Shown: piece by piece, positions 15,951 through 23,434 of the stretch
How positions within the stretch are numbered: the stretch's first letter is position 1
Layout: each line of letters begins with the position of its first letter
Source of the DNA: Bremia lactucae
Taxonomy: Eukaryota; Oomycota; Peronosporomycetes; Peronosporales; Peronosporaceae
Assembly (NCBI RefSeq): GCF_004359215.1
Contig: NW_027152043.1
Location: 126,327-149,760, forward strand
DNA: 23,434 nt
Direction of reading: 5' to 3'
Program-made: the position numbers and the translations under genes
The notes under the pieces: model-generated
Seen by the model: the letters and a program-made list of their open reading frames with translations, nothing else
Told to the model about the DNA's origin: nothing
Database searches by the model: none

Positions 15951-16601
15951 TAGCCCATAAAGATACCTGAACGCGACTTGAGGTCTCACTTAAGTCGTTT
16001 TCCTCCTCATGTCAAATGTATGCTTGGCACCCAAATACACACATGGGCTTTACGCTAGGTTTGGACTAGTTCAAAACTTCGCACGGCCTCTTGCTTTCGA
16101 CCTTGGCGACGGAAGTCGATTTTTAATGTAAGCTGCAGTCATTGCTGCTTCGCCCCAAAAGAATTTATCCAACTTGGCGTGATGCAGTAAGCTGCGACGA
16201 TCGTGACAATGGCACGCACTGCGCGCTCTGTTGCCCCGTTGGTCTGATGGGCATATGGATCAGTAGTCTGTTGCTCAATACCTTGATCGTCATAAATATC
16301 CTAGGCGAACTCGGGAGCTCCGTCGTGTCGAACAAATTAAACTCGCCTGTTGTGCTGCATGTGCACCTTAAGAATGTAGCTCTTCAAGCGCAGTATTCAC
16401 TTTGTCGCCTGACACTAAGGCAGAAGCTTTTTAAGCATTCACTTGCTTCATCCACGACAAGAAGCAGATACTTGCTGCCCCAGGAAATTTCTGCTTCATG
16501 GGGCCGCAGATGTCGAAATAGGCTCGCTTGTTCTGATTGCTAAAAAACGCTTGCTGAACCATCTTGTCCAGTTGACCTTCCCGGCATACGCTTGGACCAG
16601 C
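15951..16601 (-). pseudogene. Copia B integrase, minus strand
   Basis: Minus strand: a segment with SVCREGQLDKMVQQAF gives the CXXC side of the HHCC finger (here C..G), then YFDICGPMKQKF with the first catalytic Asp near 16510. A segment with VLSNRLL...MPIRPTG, matching the region before the catalytic Glu, retains about 35 bp that the right arm lacks. LLHHAKLDKFFWGEAA follows near 16170 and the YIKNRLPSP region near 16110. Stops and frameshifts are frequent. An apparent 133-residue plus-strand ORF at 16142-16543 is its antisense shadow. Confidence 0.78.
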
Positions 16602-17161
16602 TGATTCGACTGGCACTTTTGCGTCCTTCATCATGCTGATGCTGATCATCTCGCGTAGCACAGTAGTCGAAACATGACCATTCGCACGTGGAGAGTCTCA
16701 TTGTGTATTGGTGTTGCCATATTTGCTGAAAATTGCGGTGTGCGTGGACAGCATAGTCCGTCTGCAAAGTCAGCGGTTGCCCCACTTGCTTTGACCTTTG
16801 CGTGCAATAGGAATACTTGCTCAATCAAACACGACTTAAAACTTGCCACAGTAATGTGCTCGGTACCGTCGAACAAAGTGACTCGCTGGCCAAAATTTCC
16901 AATATTCTTAAAATCAGCTTTGTTGCCATAAGTCGCAGACAACAGACTTTCATCTTGCTTATTCAGCGTAGCGAATTTATAATATTGTTGCAGGTGTGAT
17001 GCGTAGCTCTACTGCCAACCACCCATGTTCCACCGAAACAGCAAGCGCTACACGATCGTAGTCGTCCTTGAAGCTGCTCTTCTGCCATTCGACATTGTTT
17101 GCTTCGCGTCTACGATCCCTTTCATGCGTCGAGAACCCTCGGTTTCCGTCTTTCTGCTTGG
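16602..17161 (-). pseudogene. Palindrome spacer: copia B gag end, protease, pre-integrase
   Basis: The only part of the palindrome core without a partner in the opposite arm. Minus strand from 17161: TKQKDGNRGFSTHERDRRRE (gag end after the zinc knuckle), SSFKDDYDRVALAVSVEHGW, a protease site degraded to ELRITPATI (normally DSGATH), then GNKADFKNIGNFGQRVTLFD and TPIHNETLHVRM. It continues without a break into the integrase of the left arm, so it belongs to that element. It is a more diverged copy of 13700-14300 (opposite orientation). Confidence 0.82.
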
Positions 17162-17176
17162 TCAGCTGGTCCAAGC
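17156..17176. other. Short hairpin at the inner breakpoint
   Basis: GCTTGG at 17156-17161 and CCAAGC at 17171-17176 are perfect reverse complements around a 9-base loop containing CAGCTG. The hairpin spans the switch from spacer to right arm. Confidence 0.5.
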
Positions 17177-17790
17177 GTATGCCGGGGATGTCAACTGATC
17201 AAGATGGTTCAACAAGCGTTTTCTAGCAATCTTAATAAGCGAGGCTATTTCGACATCTGCGGCCCCATGAAGCCGAAATTTCTCGGGGCAGCAAGTATCT
17301 GCTTCTTGTCGTGGATGAAGCAAGTGGATGCATAAAAAACTTCTGCCTAAGTGTCAGGCGACAAAGTGAATACTGCGCTTGAAGAGCTACATTCTTAAGG
17401 TGCACATGCAGCACAACAGGCGAGTTTAATTTGTTCGACACGACGGAGCTCCCGAGTTCGCCTAACTACTGATCCATATGCCCATCAGACCAACGGGGCA
17501 ACAGAGCGCGCAGTGCGTACCATTGCCACGATCGTCGCAGTTTACTGCATCACGCCAAGTTGGATATTATTTCGGGGCGGCAGCAATGACTGCAGTTTAC
17601 ATTAAAAATCGACTTCCGTCGCCAAGATCGAAAGCAAAAGGTCGTGTGAAGTTTTAAAATAGTCCAAACCTAGCGTAAAGCCCATGTGTGTATTTGGGTG
17701 CCAAGCATACATTTGACATGAGGAGGAAAGCGACTTAAGTGAGACCTCAAGTGGCGTTCAGGTATCTTTATGGGCTATGAAGAGTTTTGA
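17162..17790 (+). pseudogene. Copia B integrase, right arm
   Basis: Partner of 15951-16601. SAGPSVCRGCQLIKMVQQAF at about 17160-17220 keeps an intact CXXC where the left arm has lost one Cys; then YFDICGPMKPKF with the first Asp, a stretch equal to the MPIRPTG segment, NRLPSP near 17610, and SPCVYLGAKHTFDMRRKAT. About 35 bp before the catalytic Glu region are deleted. Stops occur throughout. Confidence 0.78.
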
Positions 17791-18150
17791 AGGCATATTG
17801 TGTTTAATAGAGGCGGGACAAATGGTGAGAAGTCGTGGTGTTGCATTCGACGAATCGTGTATATGTCTTTCAACAACAGGTTCGAGCGGTGAAAGCGACG
17901 AGTTTAATTTTGACTTTGATTGTATTGAAACTGATGATGAAGTTGCAGCAGTACCAGTGGACTACAATCAGGCTGGAAAGTGCACGAATCGCTCAAGAAG
18001 AAGCGATTTTACGTCCAACACAGGGCGTAATTACCCTTGGTGATTTGAGTGCTCCGGAAGTGCGTTCGAGCGACAGTTTAAGCTCAAAGCTACTTCGCAA
18101 GGCGGAATTTTGCAGACTTATCAAGAAAATATAATGATATGCATGAAAAT
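17791..18150 (+). pseudogene. Copia B IN-RT linker, right arm
   Basis: LIEAGQMVRSRGVAFDESCI followed by the acidic Ser-rich stretch and NTGRNYPW before a stop at 18041. It pairs with 15601-15950 with about six residue differences over 86. Confidence 0.75.
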
Positions 18151-18985
18151 GACAATAGTGACTTGACTTTCCGGCGTTTTGGCGATTTATTGCCAATGCG
18201 GTGGAAGCTAGTGATCTCTTAAAACCAACAACTTTTCAAGATGCAATCAGTGGAGCCGATCAAGTGTATTGGCGGAAGGCTGCTCCGAGTTAGTGTTAAT
18301 GCGTCTTCGCGGGGTGTTTAAAGCTGCCAAGCTATTGGCACGAAATGATTATTTAAGATTATGCGCTGTTCCGATGGATCTGTTGAGAAGTACAAGGCGC
18401 GACTAGTTGCCAAAGGATTTAAGTAGTACGGCTTTGACTACACGGAGACCTTATCGCCCGTGATCAAGTACGTTGCGCTGCGCATTATGATTTATTGCAA
18501 GAAACTGCGAATGGGCTTTCGACCAGCTTGACATTATGACGGCGTTCCTATGTGGCGTGATGAAAGAAAAGGTGTACTGCATGATTTCAGGAGGCGTCGA
18601 TCTTAATGGAGATTTCGATTGCCCTGAGCTGGTAAAAGCAATTTACGGACTTAAACAAGCATTTTCTGCATGGAACGATGCATTCGACGAGTATGTACGC
18701 TCTATCGACTTTCAAGTTTCGGCTTACGACCCGTGCCTTTTCATCAAATATGTGGATGGCCAATGTCTCTTTTTGCTCATTTACGTGGGTGTTGTACTCG
18801 TGACGGGGGGCTCAGCTTCACTCATAGCGCGCACCAAGATCGAATTAAAGCAACGATTCGAGATAATGGCAGTGGCAAGTGCGCATTCATTTTATGTATT
18901 GAGCTCGTTGACAACGCTGATGGCAGTGTGGCGATGTGCTAGCGACGCTACATTTGATGATAGTGCCTTCGAAACTGCTTCATCG
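18151..18985 (+). pseudogene. Copia B reverse transcriptase, right arm
   Basis: Partner of 14781-15600. After a degraded N-terminal part (FWRFIANAVEASDLLKPTTF) it opens at 18536: MTAFLCGVMKEKVYCMIS, GDFDCPELVKAIYGLKQAFS, SIDFQVSAYDPCLFIKYVDG and LIYVGVVLVTGGSASLIART, with YVGV (18782-18793) replacing YVDD. From the catalytic region to the end the predicted residues equal those of the left arm. The stop at 18424 (FK. where the family has FKQKYG) also matches the left arm. Confidence 0.87.
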
Positions 18986-19470
18986 CTTATGAAGATATCC
19001 GGACGCGAACTAAGGTCTCACTTAAGTTGTTTCTTCAAAATGTATGCTTGACACCAAAATACACGCATGTGCTTCACGCTAGAATTTGGACTTGTTCACA
19101 ACTTCATTAGGCGCTTTGCTTTTAATCTTTGGCGAAGGAAGTCGATTTTGACGTAAGTGTATTGTACTGAGTCTGCACCTTAAGAATGTAGCTCTTTAAG
19201 CAGTCTTCACTTTGCGACTGGCACTTAGGCAGAAGCCCTTCGTGCACCCACTTGCTTCATCCACGACACGAAGCAGATACAGTTGCCCCCAAGAGATGTT
19301 TGCTTTATGAGGCCGCAGATGTCGAAAGCATTTCAAACGTCTTGTAACGGCGCTTGTCACAATCGCTAGAAAACGCCATTTTGAACCGTCTTGTCCAGTT
19401 GACATCCCCGGTATACGCTTTAACCAGCTGATTCGACTGGCACTTTTGCGTCCTTTATCATGCTGATGAT
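18986..19470 (-). pseudogene. Copia B integrase with core deletion, right arm
   Basis: Partner of 14301-14780, minus strand: the first-Asp region is present (KCFRHLRPHK is its shifted reading), then VVDEASGCTKGFCLSASRKV (19200-19260) and the same deletion joint at about 19160. The C-terminal piece faces the RT tail-to-tail at about 18985. Confidence 0.75.
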
Positions 19471-19985
19471 GATCATCCCGCGTAGCACAGTAGTCGAAAC
19501 ATGACCCGTTCGCACGTGGAGTCCCATTGTGTGTTGCTGTTTCCATATTTGCTGTAAATTGCGGTGCATGCAGCCAGCATAGTCCGTCTGCAAGGTCAGC
19601 AGTTGCCACTACTTGCTTTGACCTTTGAATGCAATAGGCATACTTAATCAATCGAGACTTAAAACCTGCCACGTTAATCGACTGCGGTTGTTCATATTCG
19701 ATACATTTACCACATCCTTGATCTCAATATTGTGCTCGGTACCTCGGACAAAGTGACTCGCTGGCCAATATTTTCAACACCCTTTATTGCAGCTTTGTTG
19801 CTAGAAGCCACCGACAACAGACCGTCATCTTGCGTAATCAGCGTAGCGAATTTTCTAATATTGTTGCAGGTGTAATGCGTAGCTCCACTGTCAATCACCC
19901 ACATTTCCGCCGTATTCTTGTTCGTTGAAAATCCAATATCCACCGAAACAGCAAACGCTACACGATTGTAGTCAAACATGAAGCG
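19471..19985 (-). pseudogene. Copia B protease and GAG-pre-integrase, right arm
   Basis: Minus strand from 19979: FDYNRVAFAVSVDIGFSTNK, MWVIDSGATHYTCNN with intact DSGA, ASSNKAAIKGVENIGQRVTL, then a small deletion near 19740 (tacctcggac against gtccgacggtacc in the left arm), which breaks the frame that is open in the left arm. A second frame carries the pre-integrase part. Confidence 0.85.
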
Positions 19986-20805
19986 GCTGTTCCGCCAGTG
20001 GACATTGTTTACTCCGCGTCTACGAGCCCTTTCGCTGCGTCAAGCACCTCGATTTTCTGCTTGATCAGCACCTTCCTGTCGTATGCCTTAACTTCCACAG
20101 AAAAAGCACTGGTGAGGTTCACGCTCACGCTGAAAGCCTTGGTCGATTCTTCAGGTTTTACCGTCGCTATTTATTCGCATTTTGATATGCTCATTAGCTA
20201 GCAACGATATCGCACGCTCGTAGTTCCGCGCTTCCCATCTCCAAATTGAGCACGAGATCTCGCGGTCGCAGTTCCGCGCTTCTCACCTCCAAATTGAGCA
20301 TGAGATCTCGCGATCGCAATTCCAAGCTTTTCATCTCCAATTCTCGTATATCTCGGGGAAGCTGCCCAACAAACAAATCGCCACGTCCTCGTCCTCCATC
20401 TAAGCGCTGATGCTGAGAACGCCGATGCAATGACGCATCACATTGCCGCCTTCCACCATTCATACTGTACATCTGTCGCTTCAGAAAGATGCGACCAGCC
20501 TTCTGCGACCCGCCATGGAGTTTCAAACGCGCCCATACAACCCATGCTTCCTTGCAGTCGTCGATTAAATTTGATAGTCCGCGTCCATGTAGAGCAGGAT
20601 CAGACCGAAGGCGATATAGCTCGCCTTTGCGTAGTCCTCTATAGCTCGGGGTTCCGCAAACGTCGGTGGCACGTCACGGTTCACCACATACCACGTCGAC
20701 TTGGTCAGGAACCCGCCACGCATGTAACGGCTCCATGTCGAGTAGCTCTCTCCGTTAACTTTGTCGCCGGAGATCTTGTACATGGCATCGTGGGCAGAAG
20801 ACACC
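19986..20805 (-). pseudogene. Copia B gag, right arm
   Basis: Minus strand from 20804: the same GTG-initial [20 protein letters not shown], with two residue changes in [12 protein letters not shown] relative to the left arm, the stop after MDADYQI, then [20 protein letters not shown] with [13 protein letters not shown], and the triplicated block. The zinc knuckle is degraded as on the left. Confidence 0.85.
20197..20340 (-). repeat. Three tandem 48-bp repeats in copia B gag, right arm
   Basis: Reverse complement of 13377-13520, units 20197-20244, 20245-20292 and 20293-20340. The encoded middle unit reads LEVRSAELRPRDLVLN, two residues different from the left arm. Confidence 0.9.
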
Positions 20806-20808
20806 CTA

Positions 20809-20823
20809 CTTGGGCTAGTAACC
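20809..20823 (-). other. Primer-binding site of copia B, right arm
   Basis: The reverse complement is GGTTACTAGCCCAAG, identical to 12903-12917. Confidence 0.6.
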
Positions 20824-20920
20824 TGTTGATGCTTGAATCGGAACGAATGCGAGCGACGTTAAGACGAAGCGATGGGTCTTTTTGGCAAAGCACACGCCAG
20901 AGCAAAGACGCTTGTGGGGG
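20824..20920 (-). repeat. LTR B tail, right arm
   Basis: Reverse complement of 12808-12902 with a few changes (gcaaagcacacgccagagc against ctccggcttgtcctttgc on the left). The U3 half is absent here too. Confidence 0.7.
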
Positions 20921-21300
20921 AGGAGTCAGCGTATTGCTGATTTCCTTCAAGGGAAGACGTCGAGCATAATTGCAAGACGCCCTTGAGTCAATTAAAATTG
21001 ACCATGGCATACCAAAGCCCTTGACAGTCGCCTGCGCGACTAACAAGCCGGGCTTGTACTTACACCTCGTACAGAGCTCTTTGGGGTTAGACCCTGATTC
21101 TCCTCTCCTCCTAGAGGTTCAACAAAGCCTAATTTTCCCAATAGGGCGGCCTGCCCCAACTGGTGTCGACATTTTACCGCGCCGGATTTCTCGTATAGGA
21201 TGGGACCGTTACTCATTCGTGCTATGCGCGGGTTATGCAATGGACAAGCCGGGCACAACTGCTTTGTGCTTTCGCACATATAACATACGGTTGTTGCTAT
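20921..21300 (-). pseudogene. Ty3/gypsy zinc knuckle and protease start, right arm
   Basis: Partner of 12431-12800. The knuckle reads CYMCESTKQLCPAC: the zinc-binding His of the left arm is Gln here (codon 21259-21261). The protease shows the same DSRAS in place of DSGAS. The knuckle change is specific to this arm. Confidence 0.75.
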
Positions 21301-22020
21301 GCTGTTTGACAGCTTGCGGCTCTTCATCTTTCTAAGCGAGATTGAGATCCATGGGTTCCGGGAAAATAGACGGACCCGAAGTGCTCAATGAGCTAACATT
21401 ATCTCCATGCATACCAAAGCGAGAGGACTTCAAACCGCACTCAGCGTTTGACGCAATGGTTACCGCCGCTACAAAAGTAGCGGGATGGGACCGGTAAATC
21501 TCCATCCGGCATCAAGGCCTTTCATGAACGGTTAGTGTAACTGCGTCTTGTAATGGGTCTTGGTGCATCGCAGCGATAAGAGTTCTCAACTCATAGAATT
21601 AGATCCCTAGGCCAAGAATCACGATCGCACGCGAAACCTTAATCATGCGGCGCAAACAAGCGAGCAACTGCTGTTTCAGCAAATCACATATGGGAATTGC
21701 ATTGTCTAAGGACGTGCCACATGTAAGAGTACACTCTCAGGCTTTACCGCCTAGCCTAAAGACAGCTAAAGTCACTCTTTGTTGCTCGGTTTGGATTTTG
21801 GCCAAAGTTATAGCCATGTCCATTTGTCTAATCCAAAGAAGAAAGATTTTCTCCTTTTCTCCCTCATATGTCTCGGCATTGAAAACAAGAGGGCGAGCCT
21901 TTGGCTCCGGATCGGGTTCAGGAATGTACCGAGTAGGCATAAATGTCGCTAGGTGCATGCAGGCTTCCAGCGTTGTCTCAAGCACCTCTAAGGTCTGGAA
22001 CACGATATGATCGATATGGG
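21301..22020 (-). pseudogene. Ty3/gypsy gag, right arm
   Basis: Minus strand: LEVLETTLEACM, then PDPEPKARPLVFNAETYEGE, DMAITLAKIQTEQQRVTLAV and FRLGGKA. In this arm a different small change leaves the two halves of the capsid in one frame (21737-22003), while about 36 bp with EASLIGQVQD are deleted. Further stops follow. Confidence 0.72.
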
Positions 22021-22585
22021 GAAGACGTGACTACTGTCAGCAGGACGTTGTCATTGAAATGAAGAGCGACAGATGATGCTCGTTTGAGTGTCGAAAATGT
22101 CTTATATGAATTGTGCGCCGCGACTTGCCAGAATGCAACAACTCTCCAGCTTCTCTAATTGAGATGCTTTTTCAGAACCTTTTTTTTAGTAAACGGCAGC
22201 ATACTGACCGAGCATCAGACTTAGCATGCTTTTCCTTTGGCACCATGAAACATGCGTGAGAACCAAGCAGCCAACAATGGCATCTTGCTTGTCCAAACTT
22301 GGTGTGTCGCTTTGTTATGATTGTCAGCACGTGTTGGACACCGATTGCGGAGAAACTTGACCGTCATGACAGCTTCGCCCCAGTACTCCTTGGACAGTCC
22401 AGCATATTCCATGTGCAGCGCGCACATTCCACCAACGTCCGGTTCACCTGCTCGGCGAACCGTTTAATTGAGGAGTGTAAGGCGGCGTGGAAGCTTGCAC
22501 GATCCCTCGATCACTGCAAAGCTTGCCATGTCACGCAAAGTTTACTCGCCGCCGTTACCACTGCGAAGCGTCTATACCCGCTAAG
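22021..22585 (-). pseudogene. Copia A integrase, right arm
   Basis: Partner of 11089-11640. Minus strand: MCALHMEYAGLSKEYWGEAV and MTVKFLRNRCPTRADNHNKA (22221-22427), one residue (SKMPLL for SKKPLL) different from the left arm, with the degraded second-Asp region near 22560 and the C-terminal part near 22080-22200. Confidence 0.82.
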
Positions 22586-22729
22586 CACTGCAGAAGATAA
22601 AGACGTAATCTAGCAGTTAGAGACTTTAGCAGCACAGTCGTTGGAGCAGACTATAAACACACCAAGCGCAAGCAGTCCACGTCTTACAAGAGACGTCAAG
22701 GTCTTGTTAAATGTCAGTAGCAGCTAAGG
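22586..22729 (+). pseudogene. Copia A IN-RT linker, right arm (truncated)
   Basis: Partner of 10942-11088. It ends at cagctaagg (22721-22729), where the left-arm counterpart continues into RT. Here gypsy gag sequence of opposite orientation follows. Confidence 0.65.
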
Positions 22730-23087
22730 TTGGTGCATCGCAGCGATAAGAGTTCTCAACTCATAGAATTAGATCCCTAGGCCAAGAATCACGATCGCAC
22801 GCGAAACCTTTATCATGCGGCGCAAACACGCGAGCAGCTGCTGTTTCAGCAAATCACATGTGGGAATTGCATTGTCTAAGGACGTGCCACATGTAAGAGT
22901 ACACTCTCAGGCTCTACCACCTAGCCTAAAGACAGCTAAAGTCACTCTTTGTTGCTCGGTTTGGATTTTGGCCAAAGTTATAGCCATGTCCATTTGTCTA
23001 ATTCAAAGAAGGAGATTTTCTCCTTTTTTCCCTCATATGTCTCGGCATTGAAAACAAGAGGCGAGCCTTTGGCTCCGATCGGGTACA
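22730..23087 (-). pseudogene. Second copy of gypsy gag fragment
   Basis: Direct repeat of 21560-21920 at an offset of 1170 bp, starting ttggtgcatcgcagcg. It shares the gatccctaggccaag segment with the right arm, but cacgcgagc, cacatgtggg, ggctctaccacctagcc and aaagaaggagatttt agree with the left arm instead. It is cut by the assembly gap. Confidence 0.88.
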
Positions 23088-23187
23088 NNNNNNNNNNNNN
23101 NNNNNNNNNNNNNNNNNNNNNNNNNNNNNNNNNNNNNNNNNNNNNNNNNNNNNNNNNNNNNNNNNNNNNNNNNNNNNNNNNNNNNNN
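23088..23187. other. Assembly gap (100 N)
   Basis: Exactly 100 N, a conventional placeholder for a gap of unknown size. Sequence on the two sides is unrelated in type. Confidence 0.98.
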
Positions 23188-23434
23188 GCTACGCAGGTTT
23201 TCAAACATAAATAATCGAAAGGGTACGGGTTTAGAAAGATTTATGAAAATAAGAAAAATATTTTAAAATTGGTGCTTTGTCATAAAATTACAGTAAGAAT
23301 CCCGGAAAACACAAGAATTGATACGAAACGAAGACTCAATTTTATAGCATAGACCATATTTTGCATCACTTTGCGTATAATTGACTTATAAGATATTTGA
23401 GCCTTATAAGGTAAAGATTCTATTATCAAAATAC
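23188..23434. other. AT-rich DNA, no recognised feature
   Basis: 247 bp, clearly richer in A and T than the rest of the window. I find no convincing ORF, retrotransposon motif, tandem repeat or RNA gene. Because it lies behind the gap its true distance from the palindrome is unknown. Confidence 0.6.

Larger units (their letters stand above)
10942..16601. repeat. Left arm of a giant imperfect inverted repeat
   Basis: The sequence from ccttagctgctactgac (10942) inward to about 16601 reappears in reverse complement from 22729 to about 17162. Paired positions sum to about 33671 at the outer end and 33717-33771 further in, the shift reflecting indels. Examples of pairs: 12922-13161 with 20565-20804, 13516-13719 with 19998-20201, and 14786-15193 with 18536 onward. 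One 240-bp pair in gag differs at 2 bases by my count, whereas a 73-bp pair near the centre (16481-16553) differs at 8. Confidence 0.93.
17162..22729. repeat. Right arm of the giant inverted repeat
   Basis: Reverse-complement partner of 10942-16601, about 5.57 kb long against 5.66 kb on the left. The difference comes from deletions in this arm, for example about 36 bp in gypsy gag (near 21957), about 20 bp near 21610, and about 35 bp in integrase (near 17463). Some lesions are arm-specific, most are shared. The outer edge at 22729 is fused to a second copy of gypsy gag, unlike the left arm, where copia A continues. Confidence 0.93.

Noticed and set aside
16142..16543. 133-residue plus-strand open frame in the palindrome centre
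   Set aside because: The opposite strand shows copia B integrase (YFDICGPM and other blocks). The frame has no start context or domain and is broken in the mirror copy, whose longest antisense run is shorter.
10942..22729. Palindrome as a plain assembly artefact
   Set aside because: The arms differ by substitutions and several indels (36, about 20 and about 35 bp) and by arm-specific codon changes such as His to Gln at 21259-21261; two haplotypes joined head-to-head remain possible and need long reads.
1..23434. Defence system, biosynthetic cluster or other non-retrotransposon gene system
   Set aside because: I looked for non-retroelement domains in both strands and found none; all longer frames resolve to copia or gypsy sequence or their antisense.

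Overview
The window is a graveyard of broken LTR retrotransposons. I recognise no host protein-coding gene, tRNA, rRNA or CRISPR array. Almost every stretch with protein homology belongs to one of three families. Copia A is a Ty1/copia family with gag-PR-IN-RT-RNase H. Copia B is a second Ty1/copia family with a distinct gag, integrase and RT. The third is a Ty3/gypsy gag-protease fragment. The host is probably an oomycete of the Phytophthora/downy-mildew type: the copia proteins resemble those of such genomes as I know them, and the LTR A copies carry a close match to the oomycete Inr/FPR core promoter. No host gene is present to confirm this.

Layout. 1-905: minus-strand LTR A and RNase H fused head-to-head to a plus-strand protease/pre-integrase fragment. 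905-1540: cluster of LTR B copies, a primer-binding leader and an inverted LTR A. 1600-3985: minus-strand copia pol (copia B RNase H, then copia A RT, IN and pre-integrase). 3986-4775: plus-strand copia A RNase H, inverted relative to that pol. 4779-8847: the most nearly complete element (LTR A, PBS, gag, pre-IN, IN, RT, RNase H, LTR A), with many stops, frameshifts, a 241-bp tandem duplication and loss of the zinc knuckle, the protease and the RT YVDD box. 8854-9420: a second copy of the LTR cluster. 9421-11088: minus-strand copia A RNase H, RT and linker.

10942-22729 is a very large imperfect palindrome: two arms of about 5.6 kb around a spacer of about 560 bp. From outside to centre each arm holds copia A linker, copia A integrase (orientation flips), gypsy gag-protease, the LTR B tail with its primer-binding site, copia B gag-PR-IN, and then oppositely oriented copia B RT, linker and IN. 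The arms share inactivating lesions, including loss of both catalytic Asp of the RT, so decay preceded the inverted duplication or conversion homogenised the arms. The outer arms look about 99% identical and the centre about 90% by eye. 22730-23087 repeats part of the gypsy gag directly; then comes a 100-N scaffold gap and 247 bp of unrelated AT-rich DNA.

No element here looks able to transpose by itself. The regulatory parts are informative: the two LTR families share an upstream (U3) half with TGACGTCA octamers but have different downstream halves, and both use a primer-binding site that matches the anticodon arm of initiator tRNA-Met (half-tRNA priming, as known for Drosophila copia). All identities are by-eye estimates.
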